Positions 44,878-59,587 of a DNA stretch of 64,000 nucleotides are shown in pieces (within the stretch, counting starts at the first letter, position 1; every line of letters starts with the position of its first letter). Both the position numbers and the translations under genes were made by a program. This stretch comes from Atrina japonica (lineage: Eukaryota; Mollusca; Bivalvia; Pterioida; Pinnidae): assembly GCA_030159075.1 (NCBI GenBank), contig BROG01000077.1, positions 255,001 to 319,000 on the forward strand. The letters run 5' to 3'. Under the pieces are notes generated by a model. The model did no database searches and was not told where the DNA came from. It worked only from the letters and a program-made list of their open reading frames with translations.

Positions 44878-46178
44878 CTGGAAAAAAATATTAAAAGCTT
44901 TTGAATATATCATACAGTATCTACTGTAACAATTAAAAATTAATTTAGATGAAAATCCTCTGCAAAGTTCAGAAAATTTAATTTACATGTAAACAAAATC
45001 CATTAATTTCATAAAGTTACAATTTCTTCAGAACTCCTGCTTTCACAAAACATCGTTTCGGAATTTCCTTTGAAAACTCCAGCCACATGTTTTCAATTGA
45101 ACACTGATGAATCTTTTTAAAAAACATACATGAATGTGCATGCTGTCTCAAGAAAATTGGTATCAAGAGAGATATTACAATTCTTTTACATCAGAGTACA
45201 ATTATAAGTTCCAGTCACAAAATTAACTCAATATTCATGCTCTAAGTTATTATATAAGTTAAATTTCATTTTGATAGCTGTTCATAAAACTTCTATTTAC
45301 ACTGAACATTTATGATTTTTCCGTAAAAAAATGAAAAATGCCTTAGGTATTGTAATTAAGATATTAGTACATGTATATTCTATATGTATATACTCAAATT
45401 ACTTGTTTATATTTCCGAAGTGAGCAATACTTTTCATAATTATTCACATTTGTATGCAGCATAGATTTTGAGTGTTTTCAATCTTAAACTAAACATTTCT
45501 TAATGATCACCCAATTCCCAATTTGTGATTCACTAAGGCCTAAAGAAGCTTTTACAAAATTTGAAGATTATTGGCAAATAAGTTTTCAAGAAGAAGTTAA
45601 AAATATCTAATATTACAAATGACGCAAGAAGATGGACGAAAACTGAAGACATAAGGTCACCTGAGTGACTCAGATGACCTAAAAAGTTTAATGTGCTAAA
45701 GTACATGTAATCATTACAACAGGGTTTCTTGAATGTTCTTTTCAAAGTTTCTGTAGGGCCCTACCATTATATAAATCTATACTAACAAAATATTTACTCT
45801 AAAATACAAAATATTTCAGCAAAAAACCTTGAGGAATGCTAATTTTTATATTGAGTAAACACTTTGTGTAAACGAGATCTGCCCACATATAGGCTTACTG
45901 TACTGTAGGAATTTCCAGTGACGGACGCAAGTCGTGATTATAACACAGCAAATTTTTAAAAATTAAAACATATATTTTTATCAATGATATTATAGTATTT
46001 GTCTATTACCAGTAGAGTTTTAAATATATGATAAAAACGACAAATGGCCCTCAGGCTGATATTGAAGTCTCAGGTTGATATGGCATGCGATATTTTGCCA
46101 TGTGTTATTATTTATATATTTATATATATATATATATATAGATATATAGATCTATATATCTATCTATCTATATATCTA

Positions 46179-46213
<35 letters not shown>

Positions 46214-47061
46214 TACGGGCCACGCGGATTCCGCAAAAGTCACGTCATCGCGGCGGGGTTAGTTATGAGCAGTCGTCCGCGATGAAATCGCGGCTATTTG
46301 ACGCGGTCGCCGTCATCGCGGCGGTTGAAATTCCTCGCAAATCGCGGGGATGAATCAAATCATCGCAAATTGCGGCTGTTGAAAATCATCGCAAATCGCG
46401 GCTGTTGAAAACCATCGCAAATAGCGGCTGCTGATCTCCGTATACTACTGGAATTGTCGAACGGAATTCTGTTTTGTTTTGGTTTTTTTATGCGAGGTCA
46501 ATCTATTGATTAAATATAAAAAAATACATTACTATTCGCTTAAATGCGACAATTATCTTCTATAGTACCCGAAATATGTACCTTCAAATTGATCCCAAAC
46601 CAACACAAAAACCCCCGACTTTCACTTTGTTCAACAGTTCTGTTATAATTGCATCAAACTCCAAAGTTCTTCTACGTCATGTAATGAAATTGATTACCCA
46701 AGCCGTCAAATCAAAGTTATCCGTGCGTGAAGTGTAATCACATTTCTGCACAGAGTTGGACACGTGGGACCTTCTACCTTACACGTATATCGCTTTTCAA
46801 CTATCCGTAACCGTGATATTAGACATCGTATGTCAATTTACACAAATTTTGTGACATCAATTAAAATATCGACAAAAAGAAATAACGGAACTTCGACTAA
46901 TCCTATCGAGGTTTATTTTCTTTTCGATCCTACCTACTTCGTATTACGTTTAGTTATCTACGTATCTGGTTTATAAAACAGATTTTCAAACAAAAACTGT
47001 AAGCCAAATTTGTGACGGCGCTTAAAAATTCGAAGTTCTGAAATCTCTCTCTTTCTCTCTC

Positions 47062-47097
<36 letters not shown>

Positions 47098-50000
47098 CAC
47101 ACATGTATTTTTGCTCGGTCAAAAGATGTATTTCTCATTCCCAATATTTTAACGGTACTATGTTTTGTTTCATTGGTTTAATGGTTTAAAACAGTTCTTC
47201 GTCTGCTGCATATAATATCAAGGTTCATCATGACTTTAAAATCACAAAAAAGTTTACATCAATAGAATTATCATGTATGCGATACTAGTATAAAGGTATA
47301 GAATTTCCTGGTCTCCTGACCATTCCACTTATATGATATACTAAAGCTAATGTAATTGAATTTGAATCTGCCGATACCTTTATCTACCCGACTTTAATAT
47401 GAACTTCAGTTAAAGTATTGTGCAACTGTGTACACTTTTTTTAAATTAAGATTAAAAGTGGTACGAATAATATACATGTATTAGCAAAAGTTCAAGGAAA
47501 TCTGTACCCGATTTCGTTATACGAAACATACAATTCATTCACGTGGGTTTTTACCATTCGATACTTTATAAAAGTAAAATTCCCAGGTTTCAAAAACTTA
47601 TTTTAACACCAACAAATGTGGAGGAATAGCAATCGTTGGGGATATTCTATTCATTCAAAACAAAAATGCATATGTAAAAAACTCTATTATGATATATCTT
47701 CAAAATGTACCCGGGGAGAGACCACAGTCCTCCCGCAAGTAAACCTTCGTTTGAAAATCGATTTCAACATCGATCAAACATGTACTGTAACAAGCTATAG
47801 CTGATCAAAATTGAACAAGTCGTGTCTGATTTTTCATATGCTAATTAATCTGGAATTATGATTCTGGTCATCGTCAACTACCGCACAGGGGTAAATAGTC
47901 TGACTGGTGTTTTTTTTTTTTTAACGCGTATTCCATCTTAAATAAAATATATGCTATCAACACGATTTAAACTTGTAAATATAATACAATTAATAATAAA
48001 AATCAGATTGACATTAGTTAATTATTATTTTCATACTACAGTCCACAGAATATGCTCAACCCCTCTACGTTTGAAAATTGTTTAACAAAGAATCACAAGG
48101 GAGTCACCATGATTGTTGCAAATCACGCCAATACAGTAAAGGTACATCAGCTGACACGAAATATTAATCAAATGCATGACAGCATAATACTGCTTACACA
48201 ATCAAATGATTGGGTGGAAGATGGTTTATGAAAGTAATTTTTTTTCGACTACCCTCTGATATATATATCACTGACGTCGATGTAAGCAAAATGAATGTGG
48301 AGGGGTTTAACCAACTTAAAAAGTTTCAAGTAAGGACACACCGTTCACAAACCAGATACTATACCCCAAATTTTGGTCAACACCCTATGTCTTGGTCTTG
48401 TGCAAAAAAAAAGGGGGGGCAGGCTAAGCCCCCTATTTTCCCGGAAATATGTCCGACGCCGTATTTAAGATAAATCAGCTAAATGGATTACTATTGAATT
48501 TATGCAAATATATTATATTGCTTTATTAATTATAAAATAATTTATTGTTACTTTAATATTTAAATTAACTGTCACGCTCTGATTAAATATTGCGAATATG
48601 AAAAACCTTTAAAAGTAAATTTACCAAATGAATTTTGTAACCTAGAAACAATTACAAATGACACAGTTTCCCTTTACGATTGTGAGTTCCAATCGAATTT
48701 TCACTCCTTTGGGTGAATATTCGTTCGTTTATCGTTTTAATGATCCAAAATATCTTTATACAATTTAATCAAATTGATTTTCGAATCTTAAAATTTTTAC
48801 AACGTTCCATGAAACAATTACTGCCCATAGGCGTATCAAGCAAATTAGATGAGGTTGGGGAAATAATATCATTTAGGGGCTAAACCAACTTAACACACAC
48901 ACACGCCAGAAATTACGTGGGGGGGGGGGAGGGTAATACGTTGAAAAAGGCGGGACCAACTTAAAACACACACACGCATGTGAGAAGATTAAAAGTTTTT
49001 TGTCTGCACCTATGCCAATCTTTGCCAAAAAATCGTGGGGGGGCGCTCTATTTTTCTCAGCTTCAGGGTTTAGCTAGCCCGATGTTTCCGTACGCGTTAT
49101 TAAAGCATGAGCTCGCGTCATTATTAACAAAGTTATCAAAGTTTATAAAATATTTGTTTGCGATAAATTCTGTTGTATAAACTCTACAGGTCCAAACTGG
49201 CGAGACTAACTCAGTAGCGCAAATTTTATCCTAAACGACAACTGTTATTCACATGTTTTTTAGGGTAGTTATTAAAACTTTTGCTCCGTGTAAAATATAC
49301 ATGTTAGCATTGATATCCCCGGGAATGTTTTTTTATAAAAGATTTGATGTACTATCACATTTTTTTTAAGTACGGCAACGCGGATATATATAAAAACTAG
49401 ATACAGTTCTTCGCGGCTTACGCGTATATATCTGTGTAATCATATCGCAAATGCGAGTTTTATCTCTTGAGGCGATTTGAAAACCATCGCAAATATGACC
49501 CCGTCACTATGGAATACCCTGGAATTCACCCAGACTTGATTTTTGCGAGTCCCTGATTATGTAAAAAAATGCATTGATCGCTTAAATGCGGTCTTCAACG
49601 AGGAGCAATTATAAACTTGTAACTTTGTTGGCATCAAACTCAAGTAATGTTGACTCCGATTAAAGCCGTCAAGATGATTCTTCGGGGGGTGGGGGGACAC
49701 GTGGGGGGGGGGCACCTTACACGTATATCGCTTTCAACTATCCGTAAACCGTGATATTAGATTTTTTGTGACATAAAAATATCGACGGAAACTTCGACTA
49801 GATTTGGAGGTTATTTTTCCGTACTTTAAAACGTTTAGTCTTAAACGGTTTATAAAACAGATGGCTCACAGAAGCCAAATAGCCTTGTTTATTGCGATAG
49901 CCCTTTTCTATAGCTCTGAAATTTACATACAGATATATTTGCTCGTTTAATAATTATTTTCATTCCCAATATTTTAACGATATTTTTTTTCATTGTTTTA

Positions 50001-53000
50001 TTGGTATAGGTTCTACATGGTAATATCAAGGTTCTTGCACACAAAAAAAGTTTACATCAATAAGTGGGCGATACTAATGTCTTAGAGTGAAAAAAACCAC
50101 GGGCGTAGATCAAAAGCTAATGTAATTGAGTTAATTTGCATACTAATTTACTATGAACGCTTAAACTTTATTTTCATTTTTTTTTCAATTTGTCGAATAA
50201 TATGTTGAAAAGTACAGGAATCATAAAAATTTCAAACTAAAAAGTCAAACTGATGGAGACGTCATAAAAGTAAAATTCCAGGTTTCTAAACTAAAATTTT
50301 GGCCTATGGTTTGGAGGAATAGCACTCGAGGGTTCTTCATTGTGCCGACACCTATTGTGACACGGGGCCAGTCCCGCAAGTCTCCGGCGAAGTTTTCAAC
50401 ATCCATGAAACCTCCACTGTAACAAGCTATGGCGTGTATCTTTTCATATGCCCACAATAAACTCCATCGTCACACAGGGGTAAATAGTCCTGGTGTTTTT
50501 TTTTTTTAAAATTCCTTGATTTGTATATTACACCTAATAAGTGTGTCATTAGTTGTTTAAATCCACAAAATGCTCATTTTGCCGGAATCACAAGGGGAAA
50601 AATCACGCCAAATACGAGTTCAAGATCATATCAGCAACGAAATATGCAATGATAAGCAACTCAAATGTGAAGTGGGTATCTTTTATATATCACTTAAGCA
50701 AATTGTGGAGGGGCTTAACAACTGCGAAGCAAACACAGTTGGATCATGGAGAAAAAAAAGGTGGGAAGCCCCCTACCTCATCGGACGCTCTCAACGGCTA
50801 AATATTTTTAATTTACGATTAAATTAGGTCAGAATTCAATCTTTAAATGTTAAAACTGGATGGTTTATAGTTTCATAAATAGAAAAATAAAACTTTCCCT
50901 TGATTGAACCGAGTTCCGTCAATCAAAACAATCAGGTTTCGACTTAAAATACAACGTTTGAAATTACGCTACGCGTCGCAAGCAAATTGATACTGCCTAA
51001 ACCAACTTAATCAAAACGCCAGAAGTGGTTGAAAGAACTTAAAACACACACACGCGAAAAAGAATTGACTATGCCGATGGCGTAAAAAAGGATGGGGGGC
51101 CCCTACCTCATTTAATGAACTACCGGTCGAAAATAAAATGAAAATCTGTGTTTTACATGCACCCTAACTCAGTAGCGCATTTTTCCAAACGACAACTGTA
51201 TAACATGTATTCAAATATACATTAGCATTGATATCCCCAATGTTTTTATAAAAGCTATATCAATCAGTATAATTAGCAATATTATATAACTAGAATCACT
51301 TCTGGAGAAATTCTTTTCCCCGCAACTTGTTCAAATTGTGTTTTCCTCTGTTAAACTTGGAAAATAAATTCAAAAAGGAGTTCTTAACAGGTCAGAATCA
51401 CGGAGATGATTCTTAGATTTTTATTAAAATTACACCAGATTTGGATTAACCGTACTTAAAATTTTTAAACGTAAGATGTCAATATATTTCACAAAATTTA
51501 CAGATGCTTTAGTTTAATAATTTTTGTTTTGACGTTTTATTGTTTGGTATTCGTGGGGGAAATGTTTGAGTGAAAAAACCACGTAGATCAACCGTAACAG
51601 TTACCATAATTACTAAAGAATATTTTCATTTTTTTTTCAGTCATATAGTTGAAATCACATAAAAAGGCAAAAAGTCAAACTGATGGATGCTCACAAAAAG
51701 GCACTTACGACCATTGTGCCGACACCTATTGTACAGGGGGGCCAGTCGTCTCCGGCGAAGTTAACACGTGTATGCCGGTATCACCCACAAAAAAACTCCA
51801 CTGTGAAAATTCTTGATTTGTATGGGTCTGTTAAATGAAATATATATTAAGACAAATGCATAACAACTCTGGAATGGGCTATTTTCTGTCAAACAAGATA
51901 TCATGGAAAAACGATATATCCTCAACGAAATTTTTTAACGATTTTTCAGTATTTTTTATGATTACCACTGATGAATGTCCGTTTTTTTTCAGGTGACACG
52001 AATACGCTACGGCCATTATACTGCACTATCAAAAATGATTGGTTGAAAGATGACTGAAAGAATTGACTGTTATCGTAAAGGATGTACGCCCCCTACCTCA
52101 GTACCGGTCGAATATGAAAGGAGTTTTTCATGCATTTTAACGCGTATTCATCACAATATATTGCTATGCTATCAGTATATCTATTTGAATCAGTGATTTC
52201 TTTTCTGCAACTTGTAAATAGTCTTGGAAAATAAATTCAAAAAGTTCTTAACAAGTTCACAAGAATTTTAGATTTTTTATTAATTATTTCATTTGTATTA
52301 AAATTTTTACGTGTGTAATATATTTTCACACAGATCTACGAATCGTTGTTTAACGTCCCACAAAAGAATTTGTCATATAGAGACGTCACCAAAAATGTTA
52401 TGTAACTTACGACCATTGAGCAGTAAAGGTTCTTTAACATGCCGACACCTCCGTGACTGACATGATGGGCATTAAGAAAATCGATAACATGGAATCCATA
52501 TTTGTCATACAAGATATTAAATGCATATCAAATTTTTAGTATTTTTTATGATGTTTTTTTTCGATATTCTGATTTGAAGGCCATACATGCGTCGTGTAAG
52601 TCCTTATATATACACTCACATCATCCGGGGATTTATGGGGTCGAGCAATTCAAGTAAGGATACCCCGTTTTCAGAATCGATATTTTGTCCCTGAAAAGTA
52701 ATAGCTATGTAGAGCTTGATCGAGGAGTCGTGGATCTGTTTAAGATTTGGATCTTCGGGGGATCAATAGAAAAAGAAATATGTCTTTGATCTCGTTCTTT
52801 ATGATTTAAATATCAGAAAAAAATATACTTGACTTACTCATGTTTTGGAATCTATATCTCTTTTAACAATATTGCCACAGTTTTCAGACTGAGTAGGAAG
52901 TATAAAATAATTAATTTATTAAAATGATTTTTTTTAAATTAACTGTCAGCGATCGTTTTCCTGATTAATATATTGCGAATATGAATCGTCAGAAATACTT

Positions 53001-54662
53001 TAAAAGTTATAATTTTATCAAATATAAATCACAGAACTGCAATTTTGTATCTACCTCCTCCCAGTAAAGTAAAAATTTTACAACATGACAGAACAATCTC
53101 AGCCGTTTACGGTTTGGATTGTGGGTATAGTTCCAATCCTTTGAATTTTAATCCCGAGATCATTTTTTGTCCAATTAATGAACTCGACTCCTTTGGGTGA
53201 ATATTCTACAGTTCGTTTATCATAGTTTTAGCTTTGTTTACGGTGACATATCTTTATTTTTACTCCGAGAATTAATCAAGGTCATTTTGGTTTTTATAAT
53301 TAGATTACATGGGGATAAAGCAAAATTAATTTTTAAAACGGAAAATTCCATCAAAGGCAAACAATCTCACTCTCCCAGAGTAGCGAATATCAAAACATCA
53401 ATTAGATGAGGTTGGTATGGAAATATATCATTTAGTTTCAATTGTTTCTCTCTCAACTAACGATATATATATATATGACCCACAGAGCTTCATGAATTGA
53501 TACGATGATTGACAGACAAACCGCCAAACTAAATTACGTATACAGGTAGGGGCGGGGTAAAATAATCACCTGAGGGTAATACGTTGACGAAAAGGCGGGA
53601 CTTCATGACTTCAGGTAATGAAAGCCATATCAAATATCATGTGTTAGAAGATTATTTTTTATAATCAAAAATAAGAACTTGTCTGCACGAGGGACCAACA
53701 GGTCAAGTATGACAATGACCATCGTATTCCGATATCGGTATTTCTCATTGCTCTATTTTTCTCAGCTTCAGCGATAGTTTAGAAGCGGGTCGATGTTTGT
53801 ATCTGTAAGCGTTTTTTTTAAAGAATGAGACTCGCGTCACTTATTTGTGAGATAAAGCATTATTTTCAAACGAACAGTTTTATTGATAAATATTTAGAAA
53901 AAACTAGGTGCGTAACTAAAATAATTCTTTCTGTTGCTAGTTGGCAAACTCCTTGTTTTTAAATCAGGTTGAAACTGGCGAGACTTTAAGTCGCGTAAGA
54001 AAAAGTCAAATTATGATGAATATGCTAATGATTCGAGATACAGTGTTTCAGCATTGTAGTCAAACTTAGGGTAGGTTACAGAAAATAAACGTACTTTTGC
54101 TCCGTGATAACACGTTCACATTGCTTATGAGTTGGCAGTTTCAGCGGAATAAATTGTTTTTAAGTCCAGTATAAAACACATTTGATGTTTACTATCCACA
54201 TTATGTTAACTTATGCTGACAAAACATCGATAATACTTTAGCAGACCACGCTGGACTGGAATTTTCCAAGTAATGTTAACAAATGTAAAGTAATGATAAC
54301 CTAATTAATCATCGATATAATTTAAATTGTTTCACAGCCGCGAACTGCGGCGATAAATTTTTTTTTCATCGCAAACTGCCGACCCGCGATGATTTTTTTC
54401 GCGGCGAATTTTTATTGAGCAAGATTTATATGACCACCGCGCAAAATCCTGCGGCCCCGACCCTGACAAAACGTTGAGCTCAACCAGCCTGATTTTTCCA
54501 AGTATTCGCGGCGAATTTGATAATGAATCAAGATTTTAAATATGACCGGCGACATCGCGATTTTTTCCATCGACGCGGCGACCCGCCGTTGACTTTTGCG
54601 GAATTTATTGCGTTTATATGCCACCGCGATGACGTGTATTTGCGGAATCCGCGTGGCCCGTA

Positions 54663-54703
<41 letters not shown>

Positions 54704-57700
54704 AAGAACAAAAATTGATCATGGGACAGTCATGTGAGAGGTACTTTTTCATAATAAATAACTGATTTTCAGTTTATGTAAATGTAAATGCAGGCTGTAT
54801 ATTCTGAATTCAACAACGATAACTGATGTTTACATTAACTTTTGCTATTTTTCTTTTGAGTTAATATTTTCATTATTTTGTTTGACTTTAATATTGAAAG
54901 AATTTTTTCTCATATACAATAGCAACTAATTATAATATACAACAGATTGATTTTAGATCCCAATTTCTGAACCGTTCCAGATCTCAGAAACTACGTATTG
55001 TTAGACTAGTGAGTGTGCATGTTTCATACTGTTTAGCACTGATGCACAAACAGTATAATTACAGATAGAGTAAACATTTACCTCAAAATAATAAAAAAAG
55101 ACTTTGACTTGAGTTTTAACACAATTTGGTGGTACCAAAAAAATATTTCTAAAAGCAATATTTATGGTATTATGTAAAGCCAGCGGTTCACTTCATTGGA
55201 ATTTGCATTCTAGCTTGGACCCTGAGTATTCACCGAACCTGATGGTGCTAAAGGAAGCAAGTTGCAAGCAAGCAAGATGGCATAATCTAAAAGCTAGGCG
55301 TTCACTTTATCAGGAGTTACATTATCAATAATGTCCCTGAACTTGAGTTTTTTTCTAATTTTGGTGACACCAGTCACAGAAATCTCTAAAAGTGGGTTTA
55401 ACAGCATAATCTAATGCAAGCCATTCATTCTAATTAGGGTTGCATCATTCTTACTGTTGCAATAGGTAATGTTGCCACATTTATATGTTAGTAAGTGGTG
55501 TATTAACACAGGGTGTTGTATCTGACGTGACTAACTATAATACCCACCAACCATCTTGCCAATACCTACTTCATCTGGATTGATACTTACAGTATCTTTT
55601 AATTTCTAAGCATAAAACATTGAAAATTAAAAATACAGGTTAACACATTAATTGATCAACTACTTCAAAACATTTCGAGACCTCCGTGGCCGAGAGGTTA
55701 GAGGATTCTGCTTTCAACCATGAAGTCTCTAACCTCTAGACAATCCGGGTTCTAGCCCAGCTGGAACCTATAGCGATTTTGTGAGAAAGTTTGGCAGATA
55801 ATTTGTGGAAGGCCAGTGGCCTCTTACGGGATACATTGTAACTGGGTTCTCTCCTTCACCAGTAAAACCGGCCATTAAAATTTAACTAAAAAATTGGTGA
55901 GTGTAGCCTAAAAGACCATTTAAACAATAAATTAAAACACGAAGAGACAAGAGGCTTAAATAAAAAGTCCAAGCTCAATAACATCATATATCTATATCAA
56001 TATTTCCTTTTTTTAATTTAAACACAGTGCAAATCTTACAGACATCTATGGTGACTTACATTTCGATTCTCTGACACCTATCTTTTTTGGCAACAGGGTG
56101 AGTAATGCCAGTAATGCCAAAACGACTGCTGCCCCCGGTACATAAACCAGCACATTTTTATAGTATGCTACACACATTGGACAGCATTTTCTGTAATGAA
56201 TATGATTAAAATTATATCACATGAAAAAACACCAATTAACAGTACTCCTTATAAGCTGCATACATACAGTTAAATATCTATAAATGAACTCTAATTTAGC
56301 AGCCAAGTTAATAGAAGAAGAATAAAGATGTATTTTCAGCATTTTCAATAAAAGTTTAAATAATGAAATAATTTAATAGACATGTAAATTTAATTTAACA
56401 CAGTCTAATGAAATTCAGATTTTGGCAACAGATTTAGAAAATAAACACACTTGATGGAAACTGGATGGGTAAAAAGACCCACTACATTTGGAAAGTGGTT
56501 GGTATTGTAAAATAAAACTGTTTATAAACATTAATATTTAAGTTTATACACATAATATTTATTATGTGTTTTTTTAAGGAAATTATTAGTAATTATATTT
56601 GTAAATTTGTGTTTAATAAGCTAAATCAATCATTCAACTAAACCTCCAGGAGCACACAGTAAGACACACATGGACATGTGGTGACAACTATTAACAATCT
56701 GTCTATTAGCGTCTTTTGCTAATGTCAGTATAATGTAATAATGCTGAAAGTTTCTAAAAGCATGCTTAGGAAACTTTACATATGCTATCACAATATCCAA
56801 ATTTATAAATACTGGCTTTATCACCTGGACTTACGTCTGTTGTTTAAAATGGAAGTGCCAAGCAAAACCTTACCATAAAGTACAACAAATGTTGAATTAG
56901 ATCCGAAACTAAGATATGTTTATTTGAGTTTTTCATTTGATACCACTATAAACCATTCCTTTCTTATCCTGTGTTATCTATTTCCATAAAATATTAAACT
57001 TTGGGTCAATATATTTCGGTTTTGTTGATCTTTCAGCACTGACACGAGGCATCGGGTAGTAATATTGTCAACTGTGATAAGGCAAGGATGGAAGATGATG
57101 CAGAAGGAATAGTGAGACTGTAAAATATATTCAATTGTTACGACCAATCGTGTAAAGATCAAATGATGTCATTATGTTTTTTATTTACTTTTTGTGTCCT
57201 TTTAACCGGACTGCATAATAATTAATGCCATGTCTTTTAGACCCTATGCGTAACCAGGACTTACATTTGTAAACATCGCCAAGTGTAAAAAATGATGGAT
57301 GTTTTGAAAGACCAGAGTTAGAAATTTTTGGATTTTCATTCAATACAACCACTTAAACAAAATTCAGAATTCTAATATATGTAGCTGGATAACACACGGA
57401 TATAATTATCACATTAAGCTGTGCAATGCACCCCACAAAATGATATTAATATCTAATTTATTACGTAATTAAAATCATTTTTTAATTTCTCTGACCTTGG
57501 TAAATTGTCTTTTGTTCTTGAGGACCTGCAGGTCACGTAAACCCTGTTCAACAATGTCTGTATTGCATATTAGGGGAGCTCTAAATATTGCAGTTCATTT
57601 TCAAGATGGCGTCGATGCTCCCCCTAATCCCTTCACTATGCCAAGGTGCCCCGACAGGTATGAAAAGTGAAGGTGGAAGTCCTGAACCTGTCTTTTGTGG

Positions 57701-59553
57701 TTTGATTGACAAGTGAGTTGCAGTGTTATTTTGGGCTAAATAAACACTTTAAATATTGTTTCGAAGATGACCATGCTAACAGTAGTAAGCAGGTTTTGTA
57801 ATATGAAGAGACTTATTAAACTAATGGAAATGTCTTATCATGACTACAATGGCGGTTTGTTTGGTTGCCATAACAACAAGTGGCAATACATCACAGTTTT
57901 ACTTCACTATTGTCACACTGGAGATTATGAAATGTAAAGGTCAAACAAATGTAAAAATAAATGGATCTTACTCGCATGGATGGAAATGCTGAATGAGCAC
58001 CACAGCGATACCATTTGACATTTTATCTGTGAAACTCATGGCCCCGTAAACAAATGCTCCGCTTTCCTGTAACAATAGCAAAAAGAATTTAGTCTAAGCA
58101 GATGTCATGACAAACCAAAATTCTAAAGGAATAAATACCTGATAAAGGCTAAGAATAAGTCTACAGGTAATTTATGCAGATATATGCTACTAATTGAACG
58201 ATCATCACAAAATGTTGAGATGTTCTGAAAATATTTAAAAAATTCTCTTTGGCAATTTAAGACCTGTCAAATTTTTTTTCTGCATCTATGGAAGAACAAT
58301 AAACATTTCTTGTATGTCATGTAATCATTTATTAATCCTCAAAATATATCAATCATTTTCTTGATCTTTCTTTCATATATTAGGATCTGATGGTTACAGT
58401 TTTCTAAAAGCTGGGCAGTTTTGTTGTTGTCAACATTCATTATCTTTAATCTTGATGTTTTAAAGGTATCATTTCACATATCTGTAAGACTTACCACATT
58501 GGAACCTATCAGATCAGCTGTCATGGCAAGGGAGGTAATTAACATCGTAGATCCTCCAATACCCAAAAGAACACTTGCACCATAAGCCTGTTTGGCTGAC
58601 TCATGGTCTAGGAAGTATATCCATATACAGGCTCCTAGACCCATAACTTGTCCAAAAAAATAAGACGCCTAAAAATAAAAAACCTAAACTATCAAACTCG
58701 TAGATGTTTTAAAAGTCAAATTTCTGGTCACATTCTGCAAGCACAAAGACTTTGAGTACTTACTTTCTATAAAGTTTTATCAAAATCCCTTCAGTGGTTT
58801 TGGAGAAGTCGAAATGTGGAAAATTAACCCCCCCTACCCCCCTACTTCATTTTTGCAGTCTTAAACAATTCATAAAAAAATCAAAAAATAAAATTTCAGC
58901 AAAATTCTTTCAGGAAAGCATTTAACTACCAAACCACAGATAAAACACATAAAATAAATGCATCATAATGAATAATTGGGGAGAAAATCAAAGAAATCAT
59001 ACAGAAATGAATGAAAATTACAAGGTCTAAAAAGACATCAAAAACGCTTTAAAATTTATTTTCTGATTTCAATGAAATTACTAAATTTGAATCATACATC
59101 TATTTACATTACTCAGATACAGTTAGTTTTTCAATTCATGAAGCAGTTCTGGAGGAGAAGATTTTTAAAGAGAAGTACCCACTGGGGTCTATTTTGCCCC
59201 ACCCTGGATCCAACAGCCAATCTGGCCGAAATGAACCAATTTGGTAGAGAACCTTGAGTATTTACATTTTGTACTTCCTATATAGTTCCATCAAAATCCC
59301 TTCTGCGATTTTGGAGAAGTCAAAAATGTGGAAAATTACACTCAGATGGTATATCACTCAGATTTCAATTCATGCAGCGGTTCTGGAGGAAAACCCCCTG
59401 GGGCTTCTTTTGCCCCACCCTGGATCCACCCCTGGGATACTGGCCAAAATGAACAAACTTGGTAGAGGACCTTGAATATTTGCTTCCTATAAAGTTTCAT
59501 CAAAATCTCTTCAGCAGTTTTGGAGAAGAAGTCAAAAATGTGAAAAGTCTAAG

Positions 59554-59587
<34 letters not shown>

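Larger units (their letters stand above)
46211..54665. mobile_element. 8.45-kb element with matching terminal inverted repeats
   Basis: Left end 'CAGTACGGGCCACGCGGATT' plus CCGC; right end is its exact reverse complement, 'GCGGAATCCGCGTGGCCCGT' plus ACTG. The match continues imperfectly for about 45 bp (CACGTCATCGCGG). Both ends abut TA repeats, compatible with TA target duplication. Sub-terminal DNA is unusually GC-rich and full of 'ATCGCAAATCGCGG' / 'CGCGGCGAATTT' repeats on both sides. No transposase was recognised; the interior is AT-rich, internally repetitive and carries SINE shards (near 50285-50360, 51715-51745, 52335-52465). It lies wholly in the last intron of the MFSD12-like gene. 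Could be a large non-autonomous TA-targeting DNA transposon, or two related shorter elements bounding unrelated DNA. Confidence 0.7.

Noticed and set aside
54412..54711. Open frames on both strands at the right end of the large element
   Set aside because: They lie in the GC-rich inverted terminal region plus (TA)n; GC content alone explains the lack of stops.
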